DNA from: Lonicera japonica
Taxonomy: Eukaryota; Streptophyta; Magnoliopsida; Dipsacales; Caprifoliaceae
Assembly: GCA_021464415.1 (NCBI GenBank)
Contig: CM038468.1
Span: 3,038,001 to 3,102,000, forward strand
DNA length: 64,000 nt
Direction: 5' to 3'
Positions 12,759 to 25,700 of this stretch are shown piece after piece. The position numbers and the translations under genes were made by a program. A model generated the notes under the pieces. That model did no database searches. It worked only from the letters and a program-made list of their open reading frames with translations, and was not told the DNA's origin. How positions within the stretch are numbered: the first letter of the stretch is position 1; every line of letters begins with the position of its first letter.

Positions 12759-13723
12759 AGAAATCACTATAAGGAGTACGTGCCTGTATTATTTGTACTG
12801 TATCACTATTTTTTACTTTATGTTTACATGATCAAATGGTTAAAGTGTTAAAGTTTACGTAAAAGCATATTTTAAACATCTTATCGATAAAAATTAAATT
12901 TTGCATGAGGTGTCAAAATTATAAATATTTGTAATAATTTATAAAAAGAAAACAAGACAAGACAAGCTTAAAAACACTCAAAAAAGCAGCCAAATAATCA
13001 AATTTAATTCAATCAAAACAAAATAACCCTTTTTTTTCTTTTCATTTTGGAAGTTATTAAGCTGTTTATTTTGATTGAATTAAATTTGATTGTATTGGCA
13101 GCTTTTTGGAGTGTTTTTAAGCTTGTCTTGTTTTATTTTTATAAAGCATTACAAATATTAATAATTTTGACACCTCATGCAAAATTTATTTTTTATTGAT
13201 AAAATGTTTAAAATATGCTCTTACGTAAACTTTAACACTTTAACCATTTGGTCATGTAAACATAAAGAAAAAAAAAAGTGGTACAGTACAAATAATACAC
13301 GTACGTAGTCCTTATAGTGATTTTTTTCTTTTTTTCTTTTTTTTTTTGCAAAAGGGAGTCATATTAGGCTTTATGTTATATATATATATATATAATTATT
13401 TTTTCTTAACACACATATTGACTAATATGCTAATTGTACAAAAAATAACAATATGTTAAGAAGTTAGGAAGTAAGGGTACGCATGAATAGTATTAGTCTT
13501 TCATACAAGCCAACATAAATATTAAAGTGCAAACTTACTATAACATTGTTCGGGATTTTATATTTTGAAAGTATTATAAGACTCAGACACAATTAACTGA
13601 ATTTCTCATATTTTATATAACTCGGACACAATTTTGATAGATAAAGCTAATTATAATTAGGGGCTCAGGGTTAAATTTATCAAAATTATGGTGATTCGAT
13701 CAAAATAAATCATAGTTTTCAAA

Positions 13724-13764
<41 letters not shown>

Positions 13765-14184
13765 ATATTTCTATCAAAAAAAAATAATCTAACTTGGAAA
13801 AAATGAGTCTAATAAACAATCGTATTTTTTTTAACACGCGTATTGAATAATATGCTAATTATACAAAAAAAGAATAATAAATCAGAATTATGGCTATTCG
13901 ATCAAAATAAATCAAAGTTTTTTTTTTTTAAAAAAGAGGGAGCAGATTTCTGTAAGAAAACAAAATTGATCTAACTTGGTTTTGGGGTCCAAAATAATTT
14001 GTTTTGATTTGTTTAATTACCCAAGGGGCAAAATAAGTACAACAGACTAAAAAATTCGCTGGCTAACAATTTTTTTGCTTTGACTCACAGTTCTGTCAAA
14101 AATGGACCCCAAAGCCCAAGAAATGAAAATTATAGACCCCCAAATGAAGATAACTAAAACTATAGATCCCAAAACCCAAATGAC
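12302..14184. mobile_element. Foldback (long terminal inverted repeat) DNA transposon, Mutator-like, non-autonomous
   Basis: The two ends are long inverted repeats. Left, gggtcatttgagttttgggg at 12,302; right, its complement ending ccaaatgac at 14,184. Matching continues inward through a chain of shared words (tgggctttggggtcc, ttgccccttaggtaa, cctaatatgactccct, cttgtcttgtttt) to a centre near 13,040. Both sides are flanked by the identical 11-mer ctaaacatttt (12,291-12,301 and 14,185-14,195). An 11-bp target duplication with very long inverted repeats is typical of Mutator-superfamily elements. There is no coding sequence. The right arm is longer, with an extra segment near 13,440-13,870 that repeats part of itself. 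(GAA)n at 12,713-12,763 and (GA)n at 13,725-13,762 are expanded inside the arms. Confidence 0.85.
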
Positions 14185-14195
14185 CTAAACATTTT

Positions 14196-15097
14196 CTTGG
14201 AATACCTCTATGGAGGTAGAATGGCACCCTTACAATATATTATCTATTTTCTATAACATCACATTCACGGTCATTAATTATAATACTTGCATTGTACTGG
14301 AAATGTTTATTAGCTCAGGTTATCCTTGTATCGTAGCGAAGAACTGAAGCCTGGATTAAGACAAAGGGGTATTAAAGTTAGCACTATAATACATTTTTTT
14401 AAAGAGTTAAAATGTGACAAATAAATAATTAATAATATGGCTAATATTCAAGAAGTCTTTAATATAATACAACGAAAACATTTACTACAATTACAAATTG
14501 CAATAATATTCTGCGAGGTATCACTTTTTGAAAATATTGCAAACGTCTTCACTCTTAATCTTGTTGAAAACATTGGACTTCGGATTGAGAACAAAATTAT
14601 TTAACAACTATCTTCCTCTTTATCAAAAATTTATCTATTACAAATGTTTCAAAATTTAATATAAAAATCAATTTCAGTTCATTAAACAATGTCTAACTGA
14701 AATTAGGGCTAAATTGATCAAAATTGGAGGTAATGTTATTAGGGTATTAAATCAAAAATCAAACAACCAACAATAAGAAAAATATAGCATCAAATATGAA
14801 ACAAATAACAATATAAAGTAGCGGGTAAGAGTTAGTCCAGTAGTATGTAATTTTCACTTTTGTCTTGAAATCAATGGTTCAATTGATAAGAGTGAAAGGG
14901 GAAGATGTTTTCTTTGTTTGTAAATAAGATTTATCAAAATAAACAATAACAATAAGATTTATTAAACTATGTAACCATCTTGACTAGCAGAGTCTGAAAT
15001 AGTAGCCTAAAAGGAGTTTACGGTTGAAAAGGGACAACAAAAAAAAGGTCTTTTTAGAGAAAGATTTTCACACTAAAACCAAAGAATAATTTTTTTG
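14196..15097. other. Gene-free AT-rich DNA
   Basis: No gene, terminal repeat or target duplication recognised between the foldback element and the MITE. Confidence 0.5.
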
Positions 15098-15530
15098 TAA
15101 ATAAGGGGCCTATTTTTTTTATTGATATATAATATGACATGTGTCTTTTTTTTCATTGAAAAATGACATCCCAACCCTTAAAATAAACTAAAAAATATCA
15201 ATATGCATTAAAATATGGACTGCAATATGAACTTTGCAGTCCATATTTTTGGTGCAAAGTTCATATTGCAATTCATATTTTACTGCAATGTGAACTTTGC
15301 AGTCCATATTTCTAGTGCAAAGTTCATATTGCAGTCCATATTTCACTGCAATATAAACTTTGCAGTTTATATTTTACTGCAATATGAATTTTGCAGTCCA
15401 TATTTTTTGTACAAATTTCATAAAGAGGGGTAGTTTAGGTAATATATAACATATTTTTATTAATTAAGTGATATTTAAATTTATTCAAATACCTTCATTT
15501 AAAATATAAAACAAAATAGGCCTCTTACAC
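15098..15530. mobile_element. MITE-like element with inner palindromic minisatellite
   Basis: Left end gtaaataaggggcctatttt (from 15,098) is mirrored by aaaataggcctcttac near 15,514-15,529, giving imperfect terminal inverted repeats around the minisatellite at 15,212-15,424. No clear target duplication was found, so the borders are approximate. Confidence 0.5.
15212..15424. repeat. Palindromic tandem repeat (tgcaatatgaactttgcag family)
   Basis: About four imperfect units of roughly 50 bp. Each alternates actgcaatatgaactttgca with its complement tgcaaagttcatattgca, separated by catattt spacers. Every unit can fold into a hairpin and the whole array is close to self-complementary. It keeps a 72-codon open frame by repetition, which I do not regard as a gene. 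Confidence 0.8.
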
Positions 15531-17608
15531 TAATTACCAATTAAAAATATGCCCTTCATTCAAAAAAATATTATTCATTAGATTTTTGATAAAAATTAAT
15601 GTGTAATAAGACCTTCTACCTAATTTCTAGGGTTGAAAATAAGTAAGAAAAGCAAAAATAAAAAAACCTTTTCACCTATGTGATTTACTCGGACAAAGTA
15701 CAAAATATAATAATATGTGTGTATATATATAGAGAGAGAGAGAGTAACAAAGAGAGGGGGCTCAAATGACCCTCACTTGCCCCTATATCCCTATGCAACT
15801 GTCCCCATCATAAAGTACGGGGTCTTTGAATTTTTCTTAAAATACTTAGTCTATATAGATATTGTATATGTTCTTGTGGATACATAAATACTATCCGAAA
15901 GATATTGTTTTTTTCGATCACATACAATGTTTTTCTCTGTCATATATACTATTTTCTTGATCACAAATGTTTTTTCAATATGTGACCGGGAAATACAATA
16001 TATATTTGACAATATTTACAAAGACCGCATCCTTTACAATATAGTATCGACAGTGACCACATCTTTTAAAATAAAAATTAGAGTATTGTATCTAATTTCT
16101 ATCTCAAGACTCGTATCCTTATTTTTTTTCTTATATATAGCATGGCTCAAACATACATCTGTTGTGAAAAAAGGTACTATATGTTTGTATATTTTTGTAG
16201 TTGTACATTATACAAAAAAAATTAATGATTTTAATTTGTTCTAAATATAAAATCATCTTTTACTCGTCATATATATATGGGTATGGAAAAGATTTAGTGC
16301 GGATCCTATTAGAATATGACTACTAGTACTTCAAACGAGTCCTTAAACACTTAAACATGATATCTAGCAATATTTTTTTTTATGTTTTCAAGGATAGTTT
16401 ATTTATATTTAAAAGATTATGGAGTGTGAAATGACTTATTTGGAGTGTTACTAGTCACACCTTATACACGAGAAAAGATCTGGTGCAACCTGTTTGTATA
16501 CACACCAGCTTTTTATCAACAAATTTTTGTTGCTAAACCTTTTAATATTTAATTGACAAAAATTATCGCTTAAAAATTGGTCTGTACGCACCATTTCGAA
16601 TCACAAAAACCTAATTTTCTCATGTATTATTTAAATTACATTGAAGAAGCTCTTCTTAGGGGGTTAGTGCACTAAGAAAAAAATTACCATGGATGTTGAA
16701 TAAGCTAGTGGAGCATCCAACCAACATTTGAGGATATCCAACAACTTGAATCACATTTATACGCATATTTTGAATGGAGTAAAGTCAAGGTTGCCCTAGT
16801 TGCTATGATTAAAGAGTAAAGTGCAAGTAGCTATCTCTTACCTATAAATTATTGTAGTATGCATGAAGATGAAGCATTTTTAAGTAAGTTAATTATATCA
16901 TAATAGCTAGATTATAAAGGGGGATTATCTCACTTTGATAAAAAGAATGGTTGTCCATTTAGTGGAGTAAATATATAATTTTTTTAATGAAAATTTGTAG
17001 AGATGATCTATATATTAAGTAGATCACCTCCACCAAATTTCATAAAACAAATCAACCTAAAAGTGAATGAGACGATCATTACAAATTTCAGTGGCCAAAA
17101 ATGTACAAATATCAATTTTTCAATACTTCTAGGTTGAATTTTTTTATAAAATTTGATAGAAGTGATATACTTACTGTCAGATTGTTTATACAAATTTACA
17201 TAAAACAATTCATCTATTTTCTCCTCTAAACGAAAATCCCTTCTTTTTGTTAAAGTGAGAAAATCACTTTTTATAGTATAACTCATGTCATAATTATTGT
17301 TAATAAAAATGGCATCCATGTCATAATACCACTTGTCATTGTATGGTGTGTCTCTCTATGATTGTCCTAGACTAAGTTGTGTGGAAACATTTGCTTTATT
17401 AATTAGCCACAAACTCAAAATCCCATTGCCAAATAGAAACTCCAATGTAAATTTACAATAAATGTATATATAATCTAATATTGCAAATCAACATCTCCTT
17501 TGATTTTTGTTCGAGCTAAAAGTAGCTCTGTCCTATAAGGTTGTCCTATAAGGTTCTTACTCTAGATGTTTTATGTTTTTATAACATCATTTTCTTCTTC
17601 TTTATGGA

Positions 17609-17639
<31 letters not shown>

Positions 17640-18521
17640 AGGTTTGATTTCCGGATTGTTTGTATATGGACTGGCACTTTTAACGACTAAATTTTTGTGA
17701 AAATATTTACCAATATTTTTAGTAACAAAAATTCGCCATCAAAGCTATTGTCTACATAGTCCATACCTGTTATTGACTGTGTATTATAAGATCTGCTTAT
17801 GCTATGAATTGCTAGTATACAAACCAACCCTTTAGTGACAAATTTTCATTACGAAGATAATGGAAGGTATTTTCAGCGACAACAATTTCTCACTAAAAAT
17901 ATGGTCCGCATATGGTGGATTTGCACCTGCACAACCATATATTATTGAGGTTGGTTCTAGTATGTATCATAAATCACATCAACCATATCATCTTTTGTTT
18001 TAAGTAGAATAAGTGATTGTCCCAAAAAAAAAGTGGAGTAAGTTATTGTTGAAATTTAATCAATGTTCGTCATCCAACGGTTGAAGATGATTTCGTAGAA
18101 TGAGAATCAAGAAGAATCGTAATGATTTAAACACCATGACGCAAGTGAAAAAAAAAGGAAACAATAAACATTTAATTAAAAAAAATAAAAAGCGAAGAAT
18201 ATATTAATGTTAAAGTACATCTATAATTAATCAATTTTTAATATGTCCTGAAAGCAAAGAATATAATAAGATATCTAGGTACTTTCAAGCAATAGGCAGA
18301 AATAATCCTAAATAAATCAAAAGAACATGGCTCTAATTGGTGAATAAAATGAGCATTTAATAAGGGAAAGAAGAGGAAAATACATATATACATACAAGTG
18401 TGCAATCTACGCAATGGGTAAGCGCAATGCGATAAAATAATTAATTAGAAAGAGAAAATTCCTTACAACCTTAAATTGTTCGATTTTAAGTGGCTATGCC
18501 TGCAGAAACAAAGGTTCTTCC
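15531..18521. other. Gene-free DNA with several short MITE-like copies
   Basis: No gene is supported; a 105-codon AT-rich frame at 15,927-16,244 has no protein-like features. Short elements about 100-120 bp long, with terminal words like gtatatggac and gtccatac and inner inverted copies of gacgaaaatttgtc-like sequence, occur near 16,480-16,600, 17,645-17,770 and 17,805-17,930. Another palindromic sequence at about 16,998-17,190 has an inverted relative near 36,950-37,170. An (AT)n run lies at about 17,610-17,635. Confidence 0.5.
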
Positions 18522-18638
18522 AATTACAAACATGTAAGACCTTACGGGGTTGGCCTAGTAGTGGTTCATTAGGTCCTTGTGAAGCGAGAAATCCCATATT
18601 TGAATCTCGTAATTGCTAAAAAAAATTACAAACATGTA
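18522..18638 (+). mobile_element. Short tRNA-derived SINE with 15-bp target duplication
   Basis: The 15-mer aattacaaacatgta stands at 18,522-18,536 and again at 18,624-18,638. Between them, 87 bp carry an A-box-like tggcctagtagtgg near 18,553 and a B-box-like atttgaatctcgt near 18,598, the internal RNA polymerase III promoter boxes of tRNA-derived SINEs. A short A-run precedes the right repeat. Body, polarity and duplication size all fit LINE-mediated insertion. It is very short for a SINE and may be a 5'-type or truncated family member. Confidence 0.8.
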
Positions 18639-19288
18639 CTTACGCAAAATTGTAAATCATGGTGAAGATAAATATCCGGATATTCATCTTCACAATACCC
18701 GTGGAAATTGCTGCTATAGAGTGGGTGGATCAAAAGAGGGAATATATTGCTATTATGGTACTTAATAAGTATTAATGACATAGGAGGTGCTTCCTTCGTA
18801 ATACTATACTAATACTAGTGTTAAATTAGATTAGATATATATATTAGTATGGGCTGGTTTATATACGGACACGTTGCCAACGACGAATTTTCATCACTAA
18901 AAATTATCTCCCTATCTTTGAACTACAAAAATTCATCAACAAAGGTCGGTCCATATGCAAACTGGATTATATGGTACACCTGCGATAGGGCATACCATGC
19001 CAATATTTCATATGGTACACTTGCGATAGGGCATACCATGATCATATCTCAAAAACAAAAATTACTCATATTTCATCAATATATGGTACACTAAAATGTT
19101 AATCAGGTACCGCGGACAAATAATAGGCGGTCGACTGGATTATACAATCATTGTGATGCTAAAACCTACTCGATCGGCTCTACTGAATGACTTACTATGA
19201 GTAATGATGCGGTGGTTTCAATGTATTATACAAATTGTGGTACTAAAACTGTAGAACCTATTTGGCTGCAAAGTAATAAAATTTACGT
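18639..19288. other. 3' flank of the transporter pseudogene with a MITE copy
   Basis: A MITE-like copy spans about 18,848-18,970: ctggtttatatacggac at the left, ggtccatatgcaaactg at the right. A local duplication follows: ttcatatggtacacttgcga and gggcatacca occur twice near 18,970-19,040. No gene. Confidence 0.5.
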
Positions 19289-20864
19289 TCAGTCATATAC
19301 ATCAATGGTATCTGTCAATTCCCTTCCTTTGGTTTCGAAGGGAAATAAGAGAACGCAGAGACCCGAAAGAAGTATCACCACTTCAAATACAATAACTGTA
19401 GCCGTTTGATGGCAACCACTCACCAATCCAATAGCTACAAGAGGGCATACCATGCCACCGATTCTTCCTATCGCGGTTGTAATTCCAACACCAGTGGTCC
19501 TCACGTTAGTCGGATATACCTATAAAATAGTATGATATGAGGGACCTAAAACAGTAAATTGAGGAGCAATATATATATATGTTTACCAATTCCTTGCAAA
19601 AATATGTTTCAAACTTCTAAATCTAGTTTTTCAATGATTTCAAATTAAGAGGGCACCAAATTGAGGAACAAAATATAATTGAAAGGACAATACGTTATCA
19701 GCTATTTAATGCTGTAACAAGCTGGGTTCTCACCAAAAATAGTTAGCCCAAGTTGTATTGTTAAGTTCACTGAACCTATATATAAGCCAAGACCTCATCA
19801 TTACACTACTGGTGCTACACTCTCTTCGGTTTCACTTGTAAGAGACTAGCACTCTAGGACACTTCTTATATATATAATAGTCAACATATTGTGCGTAACA
19901 TTTAATGTTCTCAAATGATGTATATGAGACTGGCACTTTATGACGCTTCTTATATATATAATAGTCAACGTACTGTGCATAACATTTAATGTTTTCAAAT
20001 GATGTATATGTGTATGATAATTTGAGCCAGACACGTGGATGAATTATAATGAATGACGTGGAACACGTGTGACACAGCCTGCTCTGCTAGCTTATTAGAG
20101 TCTGAGCCTCCAACCCAAAAGGCATTATTGATTTACTCTCATCATGCCTCCAAGATAATATCTATTGTGATCTAAGGCTTTGCTTTTCCCAATGTGGGAT
20201 TTAGTGTCAAACACTCAAACTGCATGCGTGAATCTTAAAGCACTGACTTCTCATTAGACGACAAAACACTGCCCTGTTCATTGGAATATATAAAGGCGTC
20301 TGAAAGACAGTGAGAACCAAATTATTTTGGTGAAAGATGTACATACCTTGCGGGCGTAAATACAAGCAACAATGAAGGTTGTAGAAATAAACATGCGAGC
20401 TCCAAATAAGAAGGCTGTGGTCAGCATATCACCATGATGGGTGACTAGTGGTAGAAGTAGAAATAACCCTAAAACAAACATAATTTCCATAAAAAGCTTT
20501 CGCCCCACTTTGTCAACTATAAATGCTGCTAAAATAAGCCCAGGAACCTCTGTAAAATAAACTTATTTGACCTTCATTAGCGCAAACAAAGAATGAATGA
20601 AAGAAAAGGTTCTTAAAGAGATGAAATAAAGCGTGATGTTTTACTTGGGCATCTCGCTAATGATTGAATTTAGCTTGGGTACCACTTTATTAGTTTATTT
20701 ATGTTTTTAAGACTCGGGTACCTTTTTGTAACTGCATGGTTAAGGTTTTGTCATTAAAGGATAACATACCGTGATGAAAAATGTACCAAAGTCTAACTTT
20801 CAATTATTAGGAGGTAAAAAAAATACGTAGTTGATAAAAAGTTTGAAAAGACTGAAAACACTTG

Positions 20865-21284
20865 AGGGTGTGTTTGATTGGTAGTTTTCCATGGAAAACT
20901 TGGAAATATGTACTTTTCCATCCTTTGGTAGTGTTTGATTTCCTAATTTTCTAGACAATTCTAACTGCACCTAATTGTTACGAGTAAATGATGCACAATA
21001 CAAGGAAACTGAATGTGTACCTTCCCCTTGGAAAATGAATTCTAGGTAAGGTGGGAAAGAGCTCAAAGGCAAAAGGTTCAATTATAGGTAAAAAGTCGGC
21101 AATCAAACACCAAATGTTGGAAAATGTGTCATCATTGCATGGAAAAAGTACATATTTTCCAGATAGAAAATAAATACATATATTTTTAAATGCTTTTCCA
21201 TGGAATTCAACTGCCTAGAAATAGAATTTCCTAGAATATAAACATTTTATGGACTAATTCCATGCTTGCTATCAAATACACCCT
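20865..21284. mobile_element. MITE-like element in the transporter intron
   Basis: Left end agggtgtgtttgattgg and right end atcaaatacaccct form imperfect terminal inverted repeats about 420 bp apart. Subterminal words such as ttttccatggaaaa and tgcttttccatggaa echo each other. It sits wholly inside the intron 21,384-20,550. No convincing target duplication is seen (tg/aa flanks), so the superfamily is open. Confidence 0.6.
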
Positions 21285-21420
21285 AAAAGATTATGTAAGT
21301 AACAAAGTCTAATTTCAACCATTAGCGAGGTACCCAACTCAAAAAAGCACCAAAAAGTAAAAGGGAATCTTAGACATTTAATACCTGCTAAACTAATGAC
21401 AAATACATCTATGTAGAGGC

Positions 21421-22751
21421 TGTTAGAGAATTAGGGCAGTAATCATGCATCGCATACACTAATTTACGCACTAATCATTGAATCCTATGATCTATGCAGT
21501 TCAATAAAATCGACAGATGACATACCTTAATTGAGATTTGATGTCAATGAAACGAACAGGATGGATCTGATCCTTCTGTTGTTGTCGTCCTTAGCGTAGA
21601 AAACACGACGCCTCTACGGTATGCACACACGAACGAGATGAGATCTTGCTTGGTGTACTAGCGCCCTCTAGGGTTCTCTTGCTATTTCGAATTTTCTTGC
21701 CTCTCTCAATTTCGTTGACGGCCAAGAAGAACAAAGGTTCCCTTTTATAAGGGAACCCTAGTGAGAACCCTAAGCAACAAACGAACTGGGCCCAAGTCCA
21801 ACTTGGCCCGTTTTAATTCGTTTTGATCCAACTCGTTTTGGTGTGCGACCCTGTAGGTTTTACACTCTTTGGCCGTACAATTAAAACCCGTTTTATTATA
21901 CGAACAGTAAGCGGTTTCTAGTAAAACATTACTATTATCCAAAGGGTATAAAGGTCAAAAACGACACAACCTTAAATTGATATTTCACACATTAACTCCT
22001 TTTGTCAATCGATATCTAGATTGAACACAAGACTAGGCAAGTGTCATTCTTGTATAGTTCAATCTTTATTTCTTGATCTCTAAGTATAATTAATCCAAAA
22101 CAAATGACATCTCATTTGTGCATGGCCATGCAAATATTAATTACACTTATCAAGGGGCCCAACGATATCTCTCTCAATATATGAGAGTGACAAATCCCAT
22201 CTTGATCAACCACATACCTCTACATAGTTCATAGTATGCTCGGTCATCATCTTTATAATTACTCGGTCAAGAGCAACGTTTGATAATGCCTGACATGCTA
22301 ATCCCTATGTTGGTAACCATGGCGATCTCAGGTCTGAGGATAATACGATATCACAAATGGGGAACATCACTGATGACATTATATAACACTCCTCGCAGTG
22401 TCCCCAAAGCGGGTCAGTCCAATACTTTGTTCCCTAACAAGTATCAGTATGTTCAGCTTGATATCTCCATATCCATGACTTGTGGAACATAGTCATCAGC
22501 TGACCCATACTCTAATCATTATATCAATGTGATCCTAGGTTATTGATACATGATTAGGGGCATCTAAACAATATTATTATTACATTACTAGCATCCCACA
22601 ATCTAGTCACGTACTTGATGAACTAGTATTAATAAATATTATTTACAAGAGATTATAAAGTAAAATAAATAAACTTTATTAATAACAATAAGCATAAGAT
22701 ATCCAAGTACAAATCATAATCTATGAATAGTCCTAGGACATATCTCTTTCA
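21421..22751 (-). repeat. 3' LTR of copia-1
   Basis: 1,331 bp, collinear with the right LTR without indels. The three differences are at about 21,531 (t against c), 21,963 (g against a) and 22,322 (g against a). Confidence 0.92.
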
Positions 22752-22762
22752 GTCTCCCACTT
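22752..22762 (-). other. Polypurine tract of copia-1
   Basis: On the minus strand aagtgggagac, immediately before the 3' LTR. It would prime plus-strand DNA synthesis. Confidence 0.85.
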
Positions 22763-22765
22763 GTA

Positions 22766-25700
22766 CTAGGACCATTCATTCATAAAACGAATGCCTAATG
22801 CACTAAAATGACGATCATGTTTAGTTTGAGAAAGTGGCTTAGTCAAAGGATCAGCTACATTCTCGTCTGTGGGAACCTTGCATATCTTCACATCACCATT
22901 ACTGATAAACTCACGAATGAGGTGATAACGTCTCTGAATATGTTTGGATTTTTGGTGCGACCTTGGCTCTTTAGCCTGAGCAATAGCTCCATTGTTGTCA
23001 CAATACAAATCCACTGGATTGGTGCTACTAGGAATGACACCAAGTTCAGTGATAAACTTCTTTATCCATACTGCTTCCTTTGCTGCTTCTGAAGCAGCAA
23101 CATATTCAGCTTCTGTTGTAGAATCAGCAACTGTGGCTTGCTTAGAACTCTTCCAACTCACAGCTCCACCATTGAGACAAAACACAAAACCGGATTGTGA
23201 TCTGAAATCATCCTTATCTGATTGAAAACCAGAATCCGTGTACCCATTTACAACCAACTCTTCTTCCCCACCATAAATCAAGAATATATCCCTAGTTCTT
23301 CTTAAGTACTTGAGGATATTCTTGACAGCGGTCCAGTGACTCTCACCTGGATCTGACTGGTATCTGCTAGTCACGCTCAATGCGCATGCTACATCGGGAC
23401 GAGTACACAACATAGCGTACATGATAGAACCTATAGCCGAAGCATACGGGATTCTACTCATGCGATCTCGCTCATCTTGTGTCTGAGGACACTGAGTCTT
23501 GCTTAGTGTTGTGCCATGTGTCATTGGCAAGAACCCTCTTTTAGAGTCTTGCATGTTGAACCTACGTAAAACTTTGTCAAGGTAATTACTTTGACTCAGT
23601 CCTATTAGTTTTCTTGATCTATCTCTATAGATCTTGATCCCTAATATGTAGGCTGCCTCGCCCAAATCTTTCATTGAGAAACATTTTCCAAGCCAGGTCT
23701 TGACAGACTCAAGCATAGGAATATCATTCCCAATGAGTAGTATGTCATCTACATACAATACCAGAAAGACTATCGCGCTCCCACTAGTTTTCTTGTATAC
23801 ACAAGGTTCTTCTTCGTTCTTTCTAAAATCAAACTTTTTGATAGTTTCATCGAAACGAAGATTCCAGCTCCGAGATGCTTGCTTAAGACCATATATGGAT
23901 CTCTTAAGCTTGCATACCTTGTTAGCATTTCTTGGATCGACAAAACCTTCAGGTTGTGTCATGTACACATCCTCTTCTAGGTATCCATTAAGGAAAGCAG
24001 TTTTGACATCCATTTGCCATATTTCATAGTCATAATATGCGGCAATGCTTAAAAGGATCCGGATTGATTTAAACATGGCAACTGGCGAAAAGGATTCATC
24101 ATAGTCAATACCATGGATTTGTCGATATCCTTTTGCAACCAATCGAGCTTTATAGACATCGATCTTGCCATCTTTATCAATCTTGATTTTGAAAACCCAT
24201 TTGCAACCTATGGCTCTACAGCCATTTGGCATGTCAACCAAGTCCCATACTTGATTGTCATCCATGGATTTCATTTCGGATTTCATGGCTTCTAGCCATT
24301 TCTCGGAACTAGAGCTCTCCATTGCTTCTTTGAAAGTCGAGGGCTCATTGTTGTCTAACAACACTATGTCTTGCTCATCTGAGACGAAAAGTGATAATCT
24401 CTCAGGTTCGCGACGTGGCCTACTTGACCTTCGTAAGACTGTAACTTCTTCAGGAGTTTCTGCAACTATTTGCATACTTTGTTGAGGCTCTTCATTAAGA
24501 TTACTATCATCTCGAATTTCTTCTAGATGTATAGTGCTCCCACTGTTTTCTTTGGAAAGAAACTCTCTTTCTAAGAAAACTCCATTCCGAGCTACAAACA
24601 CTTTGTTCTCGGTTGGATTATAAAAATAATATCCTTTTGTTTCCTTAGGATATCCTACGAAGAAGCATTTATCAGATTTGGGTTCCAATTTAGTTGTGAT
24701 TAGTCGTCTGACGAAAACGTCACAACCCCAAATCTTTAGAAAAGACAGACTTGGAACCTTTCCAGTCCATAACTCGTAAGGTGTCTTTTCTACAGCTTTA
24801 GATGGAGATCTATTTAGTGTGAACGCTGCGGTTTCAAGAGCATATCCCCAAAATGATATTGGAAGAGATGTCTGACTCATCATTGATCGAACCATGTCTA
24901 ACAGTGTTCGGTTTCTCCTTTCAGATACACCATTCCATTGTGGTGTTCCTGGTGGAGTAAGTTGTGAAACAATTCCACAACTCTTAAGATGATCAATGAA
25001 TTCTTGGCTTAAGTATTCTCCTCCTCGATCTGATCGAAGAGCTTTAATAGTCTTGCCAAGTTGATTTTGTACCTCATTTTGAAATTCTTTGAACTTTTCA
25101 AAAGATTCCGATTTATGTTTTATCAAGTAAACATAACCATATCTACTGAAATCATCAGTAAATGTGATGAAGTACTGATATCCTCCTCTGGCAGTTGTGT
25201 TTAGTGGTCCACATACATCAGTATGAATGAGGGCCAAAAGATCACTTGCCCTATCATTGTTTCCATTGAAAGGGCTCTTGGTCATCTTTCCCAATAAACA
25301 AGATTCACATCGTTCAAAAGACTGAAAATCAAATGAATTTAGAAGACCATCTTTATGGAGCTTCAACATGCGTTTCTCATTTATATGGCCTAAACGACAA
25401 TGCCATAAATAAGTAGGATTCGAATCATCAGACTTGATTCTCTTGTTATTTACGTTATAAACAGGTATTTCAAGATTTAGAATATAAAGACCATCCAATA
25501 ATTGTCCAATACCATATTGCATATTATTCAAAGAAAATGAACAACGTTTGTCCTTAAAATTGAATTCAAAACCTTCTTCGTCTAACAAAGAAATAGAAAT
25601 AATGTTTCTGCTAAAAGCAGGCACATAGTAACAATTATTTAATTCTAAAATTAATCCTGAAGGCAAAAGAATCTCAAATGTTCCTACAGCTAGAGCGGCA

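Noticed and set aside
15215..15433. 72-codon ORF
   Set aside because: Product of the palindromic minisatellite; the protein is just the repeat read through.
18550..18615. A tRNA gene
   Set aside because: Box A- and B-like words are present but there is no acceptor stem or anticodon arm, and the unit is flanked by a 15-bp duplication. It is a SINE.
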